NCBI RefSeq assembly: GCF_016918015.1
Contig: NZ_JAERMK010000019.1
Location: forward strand, 53,828-117,827
DNA from: Glycomyces sp. YM15
GTDB taxonomy: Bacteria; Actinomycetota; Actinomycetes; Mycobacteriales; Micromonosporaceae
Reading direction: 5' to 3'
DNA length: 64,000 nt
Part shown: positions 17,801 to 27,496 of the stretch, piece after piece
Layout of the letters: each line of letters begins with the position of its first letter
How positions within the stretch are numbered: the first letter of the stretch is position 1
Translations under genes and position numbers: made by a program
The notes under the pieces: model-generated
Database searches by the model: none
The model's input: only the letters and a program-made list of their open reading frames with translations
Told to the model about the DNA's origin: nothing

Positions 17801-20800
17801 CTGTGGCGTTCCGCGGTCCGGTTCGACATCGACAAGCTCGACAACAAGGACATCCTGACCGCGAAGGTCGCGATGACGCAGACGCACTCCGGCGGTTGCG
17901 GCTCGGCGGACCTGGCGCTCTACGACGTCAACCGGAAGCTCTCCAACGGGACCACGTGGAACTCGATCACCTCTGCATCGCAGGAGCATTTGCAGACGAA
18001 GTCGGTCGCCTCCTCGAATGCGACGGGATGCTCGACGAACTACCCTGACCGGGACATTAACTTCGACACCGGTGAGATCAAGTCGCGGCTGCAATCGCGG
18101 GTGAACGCCGGCACTTCTTGGATGTCGTTCATGGTGCGATCCTCCGATGAGGGCGATCCGTACGCGTGGCGGCGCATCGACATCAAATCCGTCGAACTGC
18201 AGGTCACCTACAACACCCATGCAGGGAACCCGACGAGCCTGAAAACCAACGGGAAAGACTGCAACACCGCCGGCTACACGAGCGCACCTTGGACGACGGA
18301 GATCCATCCTTCACTCTCGGGTATCCCGCATGACGCCGACGGGAAGGTCGGCGCGCGGATCGAAATCCGTCAGAAAGGATCGACCAACAACGTCCGGACA
18401 TGGTCGACCACCCGCAACCAAACCGACGGGGCCCGCCAGACCTGGGTTGTGCCGAAGAACCAAGCGCTGCCGTCCGGCGAATACCGGTGGCGGATGCAGT
18501 CGCTCGACAATTACGCGTCCGGATCGGACAACTACACCGACTACTGGTGCTACTTCCGGATCGACACGACCTCCCCGGTCCCCGCGACGGTAGAGCTGGT
18601 CAGCCCCGCCAACCCGCAGGCTGGCCAGGAAGTGACATTCAAAGTCACCTCCCGTGACGCCCATTCGGGCCTTGCCGGCTTCCGCTACGGGCTCGACGCC
18701 GAAGTCCCCGCAAAATATGAGCCCGCCAGCAACGGTTCGGCGACCATCAAGGTGACCGCACCCGCAAGTGGCGGCCGTGTCTGGCTGTACGTGTGGGCCG
18801 AGGACAAAGCCGGGAACAAAGCACAGCGCACCCAAGCCGACTTCTATGCCCCCCGCACGGTCGCGCCCGCGCCCGCCGCGGCCTGGCGCCTCGATGGCGA
18901 CGGATTCGACGACGCCTGGGTCTTGGGCGACAACACCGGCACCGACTCAGGTACCAACCACGACCTGAACATGGGCCGCACCTCAGGGTGGGTCGACTCG
19001 GGTGCCGAGACCCCTCCGGGCCAGGCGATGCTCTTCGGCGGTACCGACTGCGTATCCACTGAAGGCGCGGTCATCGACACCAGCACGCCGTACACCGTGG
19101 CCGCCTGGGTGCGGACCGACACCACCGATACGAACATCCGCACGATCCTGTCGCAGTCCGGTGAGCACATGACGGGGTTCGCGCTCCGCTACCGCGGTGC
19201 CTCGCAGCAGTGGGACCTGATGCTCAACCCGAGCGACACCGCCGACACCAGCTCGGTCGTGCGCGCTTCCTCGACCACGGCCCCGGTCCTGGGCGACTGG
19301 ACGCACTTGGCGGCGACCGTCGACCCCGGTTCGAAAGTGATCCAGTTGTGGGTCGACGGCGCCCTCCAGGCAACCCGGTCCTTCGAACATGAGGCGTGGA
19401 ACGCCACCGGCCCGGTCAATATCGGCTGCAACAGTCGCACCGACACCAATTACCAGAATGGGCACTTCAAGGGCGCGATCCAGCACGTCGGCATCTGGAC
19501 CGGGCTGCTCACCGACGCGAACGTGAAGACAGTCATGGCCGGCGACCTCCCGGCGGGCCTCGCCGGGGAGTGGCTCATGCGCGGTGACGCCGACGATTCC
19601 TCCATGCAGGCCAACCACTTGACCGTCCCCGCGGGCGCCGACTGGAGCCAGGACGACCAGTGGGGTCGCAAGAACTCGGCGATCAACCTTGACGGCACCT
19701 CCTGCGTCACCGCAGGCGACGCCGCACAGAACCACTCTGACGCTTCGTTCTCGGTAGCCGCATGGGTGCGTCCCGACACAGTGAACACGACGAGCGAGCA
19801 GATCGTCTTCGGTGAAGGTGGCGGCGAGTACTACAAGTTCAAGCTGCGCATGTGGACTGACGGCAAGTGGGGTGTCAGCTTGGGCACCGGGCCCACCGGT
19901 ACCGGCACCCAGAACGTCACCGCGCCGACGGTCGCCACGCTCGGCGAATGGACGCATCTGGCCGCCGTGTACGACGCGGTGAACTCCACCATGAACCTCT
20001 TCGTCAACGGCGTCTCCGTCGCCTCTCGGACGGTCACCTTCACGCCTTGGGACGGGTTCGGGAAGCTCAATATCGGCTGCCGCGGCAACGCTTCGGGGAG
20101 CGCGGGAGGCGGCTACTTCGATGGCGCGATCTCGACAGCACAGCTGTGGCGTGGCGCTATTACTGCTGAACAAGTTGCCGAAGCATACGGCGGCAACCCC
20201 GCGGCCGACCGGCAAGGGAACTGGCCGTTCGACCGAAACATGGGAACAATTGATTCCGAAGGTGGCCACAACCTTACGGTGAACGGCACCCGCAACACCG
20301 ACTACCGGTGGGGCCAGAACAAATACGGCTGCTCCACCTGCTCGCTCCAGCTCATGAGCGACAACGCATGGGCCCAAACCACAGGGCCGGTAGTGCGCAC
20401 GGACGCGTCGTTCACCATCGCGACCCGGGTGTGGATCGACGCGAGAAAAGCCACCGACCCTGAACCTGAGTGGCAGACGATCATGTCGCAAGCCGGCAAT
20501 GACCGGGTCGGGTTCAACCTGAACTCGCACTACTACGCCGCGACCGGTGAGCGGCGCTTCCAGTTCGCAATGCCCTCGGTGGACACGGGGAGCACGGTGA
20601 CCTGGCACAAGGTCGAAGCGTCCGTGCCGATCGTGACCGGGCAGTGGTACCACGTCGCCGTGGTTGTCGACATCCCCGCAGGGACCATGACGATGTACAT
20701 CGATGGTGACAAGGCCGCTACCGGTACGGGCACCTCCACGCCCTGGAACGCCACAGGCCCGTTCTACCTTGGTGCACATGGGCGAGTGAACGTCGCCCCA

Positions 20801-20899
20801 GCCCAGCAGCTCAGGGGACGGATCGACGACGTCCAAGTGTGGACGTCCACGGTCGATCCTGACCGCATCGGCGACATGTCCCGCACCAACGGCTCCTGA
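14855..20899 (+). CDS. Giant secreted DNRLRE/LamG-domain protein, partner of the RHS toxin
   Basis: 2014 aa. Signal peptide at about residues 1-45 (core VFALVAAVAASVGLAGRAEA). Two tandem copies of a roughly 600-residue module follow, each with a beta-rich part and a DNRLRE-like part: first copy RSMIRFDLSKLNYA with LTLKHTGGCDSY, second copy RSAVRFDIDKLDNK with MTQTHSGGCGSA. The last 650 residues hold three LamG/concanavalin-like folds; each has the pattern WTHLAA/WYHVAVV, then a strand with WVDG, VNG or IDG, then FDG/FKGAI. Such proteins sit just upstream of RHS polymorphic toxins in actinomycetes and are thought to be secreted surface partners. The RHS gene starts 28 bases downstream, so they form one operon. 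The function in toxin display or adhesion is inferred. Confidence 0.85.
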   Translation: MLHTPRFLFDRSLHSALRTRSRHAGVFALVAAVAASVGLAGRAEAEEPSSDGVDCAAIDDPAFVVDSETTGLDLAAECGRGVEVDALREADAKFTAEVDGTVTAAVYATPQWTTDDAGTWVDINPGLITDENGLISAAAVPGGVTVSSGGDAQPLASLTTEDGGTLDLWWPQPLPEPVLDGALARYGEVFDGVDLLVEASATGFAYQLEVKTPEAAGNPELAQIDVELGGTLEVTQDAATDALAAIDPATGEVVLAANNALMWDSSIPASADIPAAGPTQGFAAALAETDTGSDIDPGDPGRVEEMDVRLDGKTLAITPDAGMLTDPATVFPIVIDPSFESTINAWATVGSGQYADSTWWDDAAWPRSGGLRMGFNGWAAPGEEGYGVWRSMIRFDLSKLNYATVSAATMSLTLKHTGGCDSYPLELWQTNIISKGTTPTSWNSTAGKWLHGAPLDTKTVASANAAGGCSVVNPTREVNFASEDLTYHVNRHANVPYQSITLGLKTADEANREQWVRADVATAHLTLSYQPTMAVPSDLTVNGTNCLAPAGARVSGTLPTFSAVPTSSDGEANMSFWVRNAAGTTVAEHISPTTVPSGMPYEWQAETELTDGVYEVRARANTTDGVSARYTTWCAFEVDSTMDTLETVATTSLECPYDLAAGEVPESFSEGGALLLAEACGVPVTVTGMADYDTQVTADPAGFLTAEVETVPAWAPDASGDWVEVDTSFTETAEGAITTVAAVSDITVSTGGDGPFVTATSPEGGTVALTWPGTLPVPVIAGDTATYAEVLAGVDLQVTSNVDGFTYALIVKNAEARDNPALASIDIGISSEGLTVAQDANGAVVATDAAGETVFTAPGAFMWDASLDPDGAAPEAFAAAAESEPVSELGPDDAMPGLYADVDVALTDGTLTVTPDPAVLSDPDAQFPITIDPPFVGSRLAWANIFKSRPSSSWTNDKDWPRQGGMRVGLNIWASCAPDACGLWRSAVRFDIDKLDNKDILTAKVAMTQTHSGGCGSADLALYDVNRKLSNGTTWNSITSASQEHLQTKSVASSNATGCSTNYPDRDINFDTGEIKSRLQSRVNAGTSWMSFMVRSSDEGDPYAWRRIDIKSVELQVTYNTHAGNPTSLKTNGKDCNTAGYTSAPWTTEIHPSLSGIPHDADGKVGARIEIRQKGSTNNVRTWSTTRNQTDGARQTWVVPKNQALPSGEYRWRMQSLDNYASGSDNYTDYWCYFRIDTTSPVPATVELVSPANPQAGQEVTFKVTSRDAHSGLAGFRYGLDAEVPAKYEPASNGSATIKVTAPASGGRVWLYVWAEDKAGNKAQRTQADFYAPRTVAPAPAAAWRLDGDGFDDAWVLGDNTGTDSGTNHDLNMGRTSGWVDSGAETPPGQAMLFGGTDCVSTEGAVIDTSTPYTVAAWVRTDTTDTNIRTILSQSGEHMTGFALRYRGASQQWDLMLNPSDTADTSSVVRASSTTAPVLGDWTHLAATVDPGSKVIQLWVDGALQATRSFEHEAWNATGPVNIGCNSRTDTNYQNGHFKGAIQHVGIWTGLLTDANVKTVMAGDLPAGLAGEWLMRGDADDSSMQANHLTVPAGADWSQDDQWGRKNSAINLDGTSCVTAGDAAQNHSDASFSVAAWVRPDTVNTTSEQIVFGEGGGEYYKFKLRMWTDGKWGVSLGTGPTGTGTQNVTAPTVATLGEWTHLAAVYDAVNSTMNLFVNGVSVASRTVTFTPWDGFGKLNIGCRGNASGSAGGGYFDGAISTAQLWRGAITAEQVAEAYGGNPAADRQGNWPFDRNMGTIDSEGGHNLTVNGTRNTDYRWGQNKYGCSTCSLQLMSDNAWAQTTGPVVRTDASFTIATRVWIDARKATDPEPEWQTIMSQAGNDRVGFNLNSHYYAATGERRFQFAMPSVDTGSTVTWHKVEASVPIVTGQWYHVAVVVDIPAGTMTMYIDGDKAATGTGTSTPWNATGPFYLGAHGRVNVAPAQQLRGRIDDVQVWTSTVDPDRIGDMSRTNGS

Positions 20900-20927
20900 C
20901 CCCCACCCCATTCTGGAGTTATTCGCA

Positions 20928-23900
20928 ATGACTGCCTCCCGGCCTTCCCTGGCCTCTGACGGTTCCTGGCTGCACACCCCGCGCCCGAGCCTGCGGCTGA
21001 TTACCCAATCGGCGATCGCGTTCACCGCGATCGGTGCCCTTGGCGCGGGCTTGCTCGCTGTGGCGCCGCTGATGCCCGACTTCGGGTCGCCGACCGCTGA
21101 GATCGACGGTGACGACCCCGTCGCCGCCGAGGACTGGGAGCCGGGCGAGACCGAATGGACCGACCCGTCGGCCGGGCAGCGGTGGGAACCTGCCGAAGGC
21201 ACGGACCAGGTGGCCGCGTCAGTCAAGCTGGATACCACTGGTGGGGGTGCGGCCGCGGTACTCCAAGATGCTGCTGCCGAAGCCATCGGCATCAGCGGGT
21301 TCCTCATAGCGGTCACCGACACCGGTACCAACGGCGCGCTCGCCGTGGACTATGCCGATGCCGAGGCCGCCTTCGGACCTGGTTGGGACACCCGGGCAGC
21401 CGTGATCCGCCTGCCCGCCTGTGCCATCACCACCCCCGGCACAGACGGGTGTTTGGATACCGAGGTCATCGAGTCCGATATCGACCCCGAAGCCGACACC
21501 GTCACGGTCGACCTGAAAAGGGCCGCAGGCACATCTGATGCGACCGTGAGCACGGCCGAGCCGATGCTGCTGGCCGTCGCTGCGACCTCCGCCTCCGACA
21601 CTTCCGCAGGGGACTTCTCGGCCACGAAGCTGGAATCGATCGGCTCCTGGGAAGCCGGGTCGAACACCGGGGCGTTCACCTACTCCGTCCCGATCAGCGT
21701 GCCACCTACCGCGGGCCCGGTCCCCGAGATCGCGCTCAACTACAGTTCCGCCCTGCACGACGGACGCACCTCGGGCAAGAACAACCAGGCCTCCTGGGTC
21801 GGCGACGGCTGGACCTACGAGCCGGGCTACATCGAACGCACCTACACCGCCTGCTACGACGACCTCGGCTCGGGCGCGAACAACGGCGAGAACGACTTCA
21901 CCGCCGACCAGTGCTGGGACGGCAAGTCCAACCACATCACCGTCTCCCTCAACGGCGTCAACGCCACCCTGTTGAAGGACGACGCCTCAGGCAAGTGGTA
22001 CGTCGACTCCGGGCAGGCATGGAAGATCGAGCCGCTCGGCACCACCGCAACCGCCTCGACCGCAACCAGCGAGTCGTGGAAGATCACCACCGAAGACGGC
22101 AGCGCCTACTACTTCGGGTCGGCCGCAGCCTCACGCCTGACTGTCCCGGTGTTCGGCAACCACACCGGTGAAGCTTGCCACGCCACCGCGTTCAAAGACT
22201 CCGACTGCGCCCAGGCCTACCGGTGGCTGATCGACAAAGCCGTCGACACCACCGGCAACATGGCCCGCTACACCTACACCACCAAGACCGGCTTCTACGG
22301 CGCTGCCGGCGACGAAGCCAACCGCACCTCCTACGGCCGCGAGGCCTACCTCTCCCGCATCGAATACGGGCTGCGCGAAGGCGACACCTCGGTCCTTGCC
22401 ACGGGCCGCATCAACTTCACCGTCACGGACCGGTGCAACTCCGGCTGCTACGACGCCAACAGCAAACCGGTCGAGACCGCCTGGCCCGAGACCCCCTGGG
22501 ACCTCAACTGCCACACCGCGCCCTGCACCACGCAGTTCGCCCCGGTCTTCTTCGACACCAAGCGGCTCACCGGCATCACCACGCAAGTCCGCACCGGCAC
22601 CACCTGGCGCGACGTCGACCAGTGGACCCTCGACTACGAGTTCAAGACCTACGGGTCGGAGAACCAGGTCGTCCTGTGGCTCAAGTCGATCCAGCAGACC
22701 GGCAAGACCGGCACCGACATCGCCCTGCCCAAGATCGAATTCGGCGGCTACGCCCTCGAAAACCGGGTCGAGGCCGCAGGTCGGATCCAGCTGTGGCGCT
22801 GGAGAATGTCCTCGATCAAGACCGAGTCCGGCGCAGTCATCTCCATCGGCTACTCCGCACCCGACTGCGCGAGCCTGCCGTCAAAGACCGAGAACACGCG
22901 CCGGTGCTTCCCGGTCCTGTCCAAACCAAGAGGCCAGGCCGAGACCGTCGAAGACTGGTTCCACAAGTACGTCGTCACCGAAGTCACCCAGACCGACCCG
23001 ATCACCGAATCCCCATCGGTCTCGACCTTCTACGACTACGCCACCACCGGTTCCAGCACCGGCGTGTTGTGGGCGTGGGACGACTCGGCCCACACCCGCA
23101 AACCGGAACGCACCTACAACCAGTGGCGCGGCTACGCCCAGGTCACCACCCGCGTCGGCGACGCTGTCGCTGGAGCTCAAGAGGTAGCTCAGTCCCGCTA
23201 CTACCGGGGCCTCGATGGCCAGCCGCTGCCCAACAGCGGAACGCGGTCGGTCACGCTCACCAGCACCGAAGGCACCGCGGTCACTGACCATGAGGCGCTC
23301 TCGGGCGAGGTGTTCGAAGAGGTCACCTACAACGGCACCCAGATCCTCCAAGGCGCACTCACCCGGTACTGGACCGCCAAGCCCGCCAGCCAAAGCCACG
23401 ACGGCGGCTCCTACGACGCCTGGCGAACCGGTCCCTCCCGGGAGGAGACTCGCCGGTGGCTGACCGGCACCACGTGGCAGCGCACCCGTACCGACACCAC
23501 CTACGACACCCTCGGCCGCCCCACGGCCGTCTCCAGCCACGGCGACACCGCCAAGAGCGGCGACGAGACCTGCCAACGCACCTGGTACACCGACTCGGCT
23601 GCGGCCGACATCTACAACCTGCCCTCCCGCGACGAAACCGTCGACCATCTCTGCGACACCACTACGAGCAGCGCCAGCGACATTCTCGGCGCCAACCGCT
23701 ACTACTACGACTACCACACCGGGCTCGACGACGACCCCACCAAGGGACAGCTGACCCGCACTGCCATCCTGGAGTCCTGGCCGGTCGGCGGTACCGCCCG
23801 CTACGTCAACACCACACAGAACACCTACGACGCGATCGGCCGCGTCACCCGCACCGTCGACCCCGCCGGACATGTCACGGCGACCGCCTACACCCCGACA

Positions 23901-26900
23901 GGGGCTGGCCCGGTCACGCAGCAGACCACCACGAACAACGCCGGACACGCCACCGTCACCACGCTCGACCCCGCTTGGGGTGTCCAGACGAAGATCGTCG
24001 ACCCCAACAACCGCGTTACCGAAATCGCCTACGACGCGCTCGGACGCACGGTCTCGGTGTGGGAGCCCGGCCGGACCCGGGCCACGGAATCCGCCTCCCG
24101 CACCTTCGCCTACAACCTCTCGGCCACCGCACCGTCCACGGTCACCACCAAGGAACTCGGCGCGAACGGCAACTACATCACCACGATCGAGTTGTATGAC
24201 TCGCTGCTGCGTCCTCGCCAGACCCAGACCGACACGATCAACGGCGGCCGCCTGGTCAGCCTCAACCGCTACGACACACACGGCCGAGTTGAAGAAACCC
24301 GCGGCCCCGACTACGTCAGCGGCACCCCCTCCAACGTCCTCGCCGTCGTCGAACGCGGCGCCTCGACCAATCGTGTCGAATCGACATTCGACGCCGCCGG
24401 GCGCACCACGCTCCAAGTCCAGTTCCGCGGCCAGGATGAACTGTGGCGCACCGCCACCGCCTACGGAGGCTCCACCGCTGGCTACCAGATCAGCGTTACC
24501 CCACCCGAGGGCGGCACCGCGACCGCGACCATCGAAGACGCCTTCGACCGCACCGCCGAAATCCGCACCTTCCACTCCGGCGCCCCCTCCGGCGACTTCG
24601 ACACCCTGACCTACACCTACAGCCCGCTCGGCAAGATCACCCAAGTCGGCGACGGCGTCGGCAACACGTGGTCATGGCAGTACGACCTCCAAGGACGCAC
24701 CACCACCTCCACCCACCCCGACTCCGGCACCACCCACATCGACTACAACGACGCCGGACAGATCACCGCGATCACCGACGCCCGCACCCAATCCGTAACG
24801 CTCGCCTACGACAACCTCGGCCGACTGACGGAACGCCGCGATGGCACCGGCGCGCTCCTCGCCTCCTGGACCTACGACACCGCCTACGAAGGGATCGGAC
24901 TCCCCGCCACCACCACCCGTCACGTCGGCGACGACACCTACTCAGAGACCATCACCTACTACGACGAGGGCGGCCGGGCCGGGGAAACCGAGATCACCAT
25001 CCCCGAGAGCGAAGGCGCACTCGCGGGCACCTACTACGTCTACCAGGCCTACCACGACAACGGCCAAGTCTCGGGGCGCGGCTACGACGCGATGGGCTCG
25101 ATCGGTACCCAGCAGCTGTCCTATTACTACGACAACGTCGGCAACCAGACTTCGCTCTTGTCTGACATCGGCGGCGACTCGGTCGCCGTGGTCGACGCCG
25201 CGACCTACACCCCCTACGGCGAGATCCAGACTCGACGTCTCAACTCCAGCTACAACAACAAATTTGCCTACCAGGGCTATCAGTACGAGGAGACCACCCG
25301 CCGCCTCCAGCGGTTCACCTTCGACCACCAGACCACTGCCCCCACCGTCGCCGACGTCCGCTACACCTACGACGACGCCGGAAACATCCAATCCGTTGCC
25401 GATCTCCCCGCCGACAACCCCAACCGGTGGGAGACCCAGTGTTTCAACTACGACGGCCAGCAGCGCCTGACCGAAGCCTGGGCCCAAGCAGGCGATAGTG
25501 CCTGTAACGCCACCGGTGAGACCACGGTTCTCGGCGGCCCTGCGATGTACCACAACACCTACGGCTACGATGCCGCCGGCAACCGCGCCACCGACTCGCT
25601 GCTACTGGCGGGCCACGGCGGCGAGACTCGTACCTACACCTACCCGACCGCGGGCAGTGACCAGGCGCACGCGCCGACCAAGGTCCAATCCGAAGACGGC
25701 ACCAACAGCTTCTTCACCTACGACGACGCCGGGAACCTGCTTTCGCGCGACGTCGGCGGATCCATCACCCTTTTCGAGTGGAACGCCGAAGGCCACAACA
25801 CCGCCATCAGTCAAGGCGACCTGCAAACCCGCATGGTCTACGACGCAGAGGGCAGCCGCATCGTCCGCGACGACGGCGACAAAGCCACCCTCTACCTGCC
25901 CGACACCGAAATCGTCTGGAACAAGCAGGCGAACACCCTCGACACCACCCGCTACATCAGCCACGCCGGTGACGTCATCGCCACCTGCAAGGGCACCTCG
26001 ATGAGCCTGTGGCGATGGGTCGGCGCAGACCCCCACGGCACTGCCACCCACTCCGTCAACGCCGTCTCGCACTCCGGTGAGAACGTCCGCTACTTCGACC
26101 CCTTCGGCCTCACCCGAGGCGAACGCTCCGGCGAATGGTACGGCCAGCAAAGCTATGTCGGCGCCACCGAAGACCCCACCGGCCTCCTCCAAATGGGTGC
26201 CCGCACCTACGACCCGCTCTTCGGGCGCTTCATCAAGGTCGATCCGCTCCTTGACGCCAACGACAAACAGCAACTCACCGGCTACGTCTACGCCGCCAAC
26301 AACCCCATTACCCTCGCCGACCCCACCGGACTCCTCTGGGGTCTCGAACCCAACTTTGATGCGCTTGCTAATCCCTTCGGCGGAGTTAAGGAAGCCGCTG
26401 GCGACTTCTGGGAAGCAACCAAGGAGTTCGGTTCTAACCTCAAAGATGGGGAGTACAACGCCGAAATTGGCGGCATCCTCGTCACTGCGGCGGTCATCAC
26501 CGGATGCGTCGCAATCGGCGTTGCAACCGTCGGGGTTGGTGCGGCAATTTGCGCGGTCGGCGCAGGAGCGCTTGGCGCCGCATACACGTCATCCGAAAAC
26601 GGCAACGACGCCGAGACCGTCGCAAGAGACACCGTCATGGGCGGCCTTGCAGGAGGAGTCGGCTACGGCGCCGGAGCACTCATCGAGCGAGCAATCGCAA
26701 GCAAAGCCGGCCAAGCCGCCGACGACCTCCTCCCCGACGGTTCTAGCTCGCCTCGCAGTGGCGGCACTTCCGGTACGTCATCTGGTTCTACGAGCGCGAT
26801 CAATGGCTCAAGAATTTCAACTACGCTTAAGGATGCGCTACAGCCGAATAAGATTCGGCATATTTTGTATGGCTCCAAAAGGAGTAAGCATTATCTCGAA

Positions 26901-27107
26901 TCGTTTATTAGCAGGGCAGGCGGGGAGCGCCGGGCAATTGGACGCATAACTAGTGCATTGTATAGAGGTAGTATCTCGACCGACTCTAGGGGATTCTTCC
27001 AAGTCGACCGAATGATTTTGGGCCAACGGATTCGGATCACGGGTATGATGGTGAACGGAGTTCCAAGGATCAGTGGGGCTTGGGATGCAGTTAGGGGTGT
27101 GCGATGA
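20928..27107 (+). CDS. RHS/YD-repeat polymorphic toxin
   Basis: 2059 aa, ATG after TGGAG. Residues about 25-48 form an export signal or membrane anchor (SAIAFTAIGALGAGLLAVAP). An SpvB-like region follows (FTYSVPISVPPTAGPVPEI), then many YD repeats (YDALGRT, YDNLGRL, YDLQGRT) that build the RHS cocoon, and the RHS core end YDPLFGRFIKVDP ... YAANNPITLADPTGL at about 1760-1800. After that come a helical, glycine-rich pretoxin region with two hydrophobic stretches (1830-1905), a Ser/Gly linker, and a roughly 90-residue C-terminal toxin (KIRHILYGSKRSKHY ... GAWDAVRGVR). The tip is basic with conserved-looking His residues and may be a BECR-type RNase, at low certainty. Codon and base use turn AT-richer from about 26,340, the sign of tip exchange. 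The immunity gene overlaps its stop. Confidence 0.93.
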   Translation: MTASRPSLASDGSWLHTPRPSLRLITQSAIAFTAIGALGAGLLAVAPLMPDFGSPTAEIDGDDPVAAEDWEPGETEWTDPSAGQRWEPAEGTDQVAASVKLDTTGGGAAAVLQDAAAEAIGISGFLIAVTDTGTNGALAVDYADAEAAFGPGWDTRAAVIRLPACAITTPGTDGCLDTEVIESDIDPEADTVTVDLKRAAGTSDATVSTAEPMLLAVAATSASDTSAGDFSATKLESIGSWEAGSNTGAFTYSVPISVPPTAGPVPEIALNYSSALHDGRTSGKNNQASWVGDGWTYEPGYIERTYTACYDDLGSGANNGENDFTADQCWDGKSNHITVSLNGVNATLLKDDASGKWYVDSGQAWKIEPLGTTATASTATSESWKITTEDGSAYYFGSAAASRLTVPVFGNHTGEACHATAFKDSDCAQAYRWLIDKAVDTTGNMARYTYTTKTGFYGAAGDEANRTSYGREAYLSRIEYGLREGDTSVLATGRINFTVTDRCNSGCYDANSKPVETAWPETPWDLNCHTAPCTTQFAPVFFDTKRLTGITTQVRTGTTWRDVDQWTLDYEFKTYGSENQVVLWLKSIQQTGKTGTDIALPKIEFGGYALENRVEAAGRIQLWRWRMSSIKTESGAVISIGYSAPDCASLPSKTENTRRCFPVLSKPRGQAETVEDWFHKYVVTEVTQTDPITESPSVSTFYDYATTGSSTGVLWAWDDSAHTRKPERTYNQWRGYAQVTTRVGDAVAGAQEVAQSRYYRGLDGQPLPNSGTRSVTLTSTEGTAVTDHEALSGEVFEEVTYNGTQILQGALTRYWTAKPASQSHDGGSYDAWRTGPSREETRRWLTGTTWQRTRTDTTYDTLGRPTAVSSHGDTAKSGDETCQRTWYTDSAAADIYNLPSRDETVDHLCDTTTSSASDILGANRYYYDYHTGLDDDPTKGQLTRTAILESWPVGGTARYVNTTQNTYDAIGRVTRTVDPAGHVTATAYTPTGAGPVTQQTTTNNAGHATVTTLDPAWGVQTKIVDPNNRVTEIAYDALGRTVSVWEPGRTRATESASRTFAYNLSATAPSTVTTKELGANGNYITTIELYDSLLRPRQTQTDTINGGRLVSLNRYDTHGRVEETRGPDYVSGTPSNVLAVVERGASTNRVESTFDAAGRTTLQVQFRGQDELWRTATAYGGSTAGYQISVTPPEGGTATATIEDAFDRTAEIRTFHSGAPSGDFDTLTYTYSPLGKITQVGDGVGNTWSWQYDLQGRTTTSTHPDSGTTHIDYNDAGQITAITDARTQSVTLAYDNLGRLTERRDGTGALLASWTYDTAYEGIGLPATTTRHVGDDTYSETITYYDEGGRAGETEITIPESEGALAGTYYVYQAYHDNGQVSGRGYDAMGSIGTQQLSYYYDNVGNQTSLLSDIGGDSVAVVDAATYTPYGEIQTRRLNSSYNNKFAYQGYQYEETTRRLQRFTFDHQTTAPTVADVRYTYDDAGNIQSVADLPADNPNRWETQCFNYDGQQRLTEAWAQAGDSACNATGETTVLGGPAMYHNTYGYDAAGNRATDSLLLAGHGGETRTYTYPTAGSDQAHAPTKVQSEDGTNSFFTYDDAGNLLSRDVGGSITLFEWNAEGHNTAISQGDLQTRMVYDAEGSRIVRDDGDKATLYLPDTEIVWNKQANTLDTTRYISHAGDVIATCKGTSMSLWRWVGADPHGTATHSVNAVSHSGENVRYFDPFGLTRGERSGEWYGQQSYVGATEDPTGLLQMGARTYDPLFGRFIKVDPLLDANDKQQLTGYVYAANNPITLADPTGLLWGLEPNFDALANPFGGVKEAAGDFWEATKEFGSNLKDGEYNAEIGGILVTAAVITGCVAIGVATVGVGAAICAVGAGALGAAYTSSENGNDAETVARDTVMGGLAGGVGYGAGALIERAIASKAGQAADDLLPDGSSSPRSGGTSGTSSGSTSAINGSRISTTLKDALQPNKIRHILYGSKRSKHYLESFISRAGGERRAIGRITSALYRGSISTDSRGFFQVDRMILGQRIRITGMMVNGVPRISGAWDAVRGVR

Positions 27108-27496
27108 CGGATGCCGCAAGGCCTCTCACTGAAAATGAGAGAGCGATCCTCCGTGGGGCGGCGGTTGATGGGCTTCCCGATCTTGATCATTTCTGTTTGC
27201 AGATCGACGCAGTCGAGGTGGATTACGATCCATCGTATGCCGATATTGGATTGCGGGTCGTGGGGAACCTGCCAATAATATCGTTGCGTGATGGAATTAT
27301 GCCTGTGAATATTGACGAGATAGGTGAAGATGGGCAGTTGCTAGGGATTGTTTGGATCATATTGAGCGCAGGGTATATATCCGGTATTGAATACACGGAC
27401 TTCGCTGAAGATCGTAGCGTTCTTCCGAGCGTCGAGAGGCTTACTTTCAGCCTTGCTGACCCGAATGACAAAATGATCCATGAATTTCGGGAATGA
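27104..27496 (+). CDS. Probable immunity protein for the RHS toxin
   Basis: 130 aa, acidic, ATG overlapping the toxin stop by 4 bases. It is AT-richer than the core genes (many ATA, ATT and GAT codons), matching the toxin tip. No family recognised; the size, charge opposite to the basic toxin, and position directly after the toxin tip are what immunity genes in polymorphic toxin loci show. Cytoplasmic, no membrane segment. It should bind and block the toxin domain encoded at about 26,830-27,107. Confidence 0.75.
   Translation: MTDAARPLTENERAILRGAAVDGLPDLDHFCLQIDAVEVDYDPSYADIGLRVVGNLPIISLRDGIMPVNIDEIGEDGQLLGIVWIILSAGYISGIEYTDFAEDRSVLPSVERLTFSLADPNDKMIHEFRE

Noticed and set aside
18983..21331. 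782-codon minus-strand frame opposite the LamG/RHS junction
   Set aside because: Spans two real plus-strand genes and has antisense-type composition.
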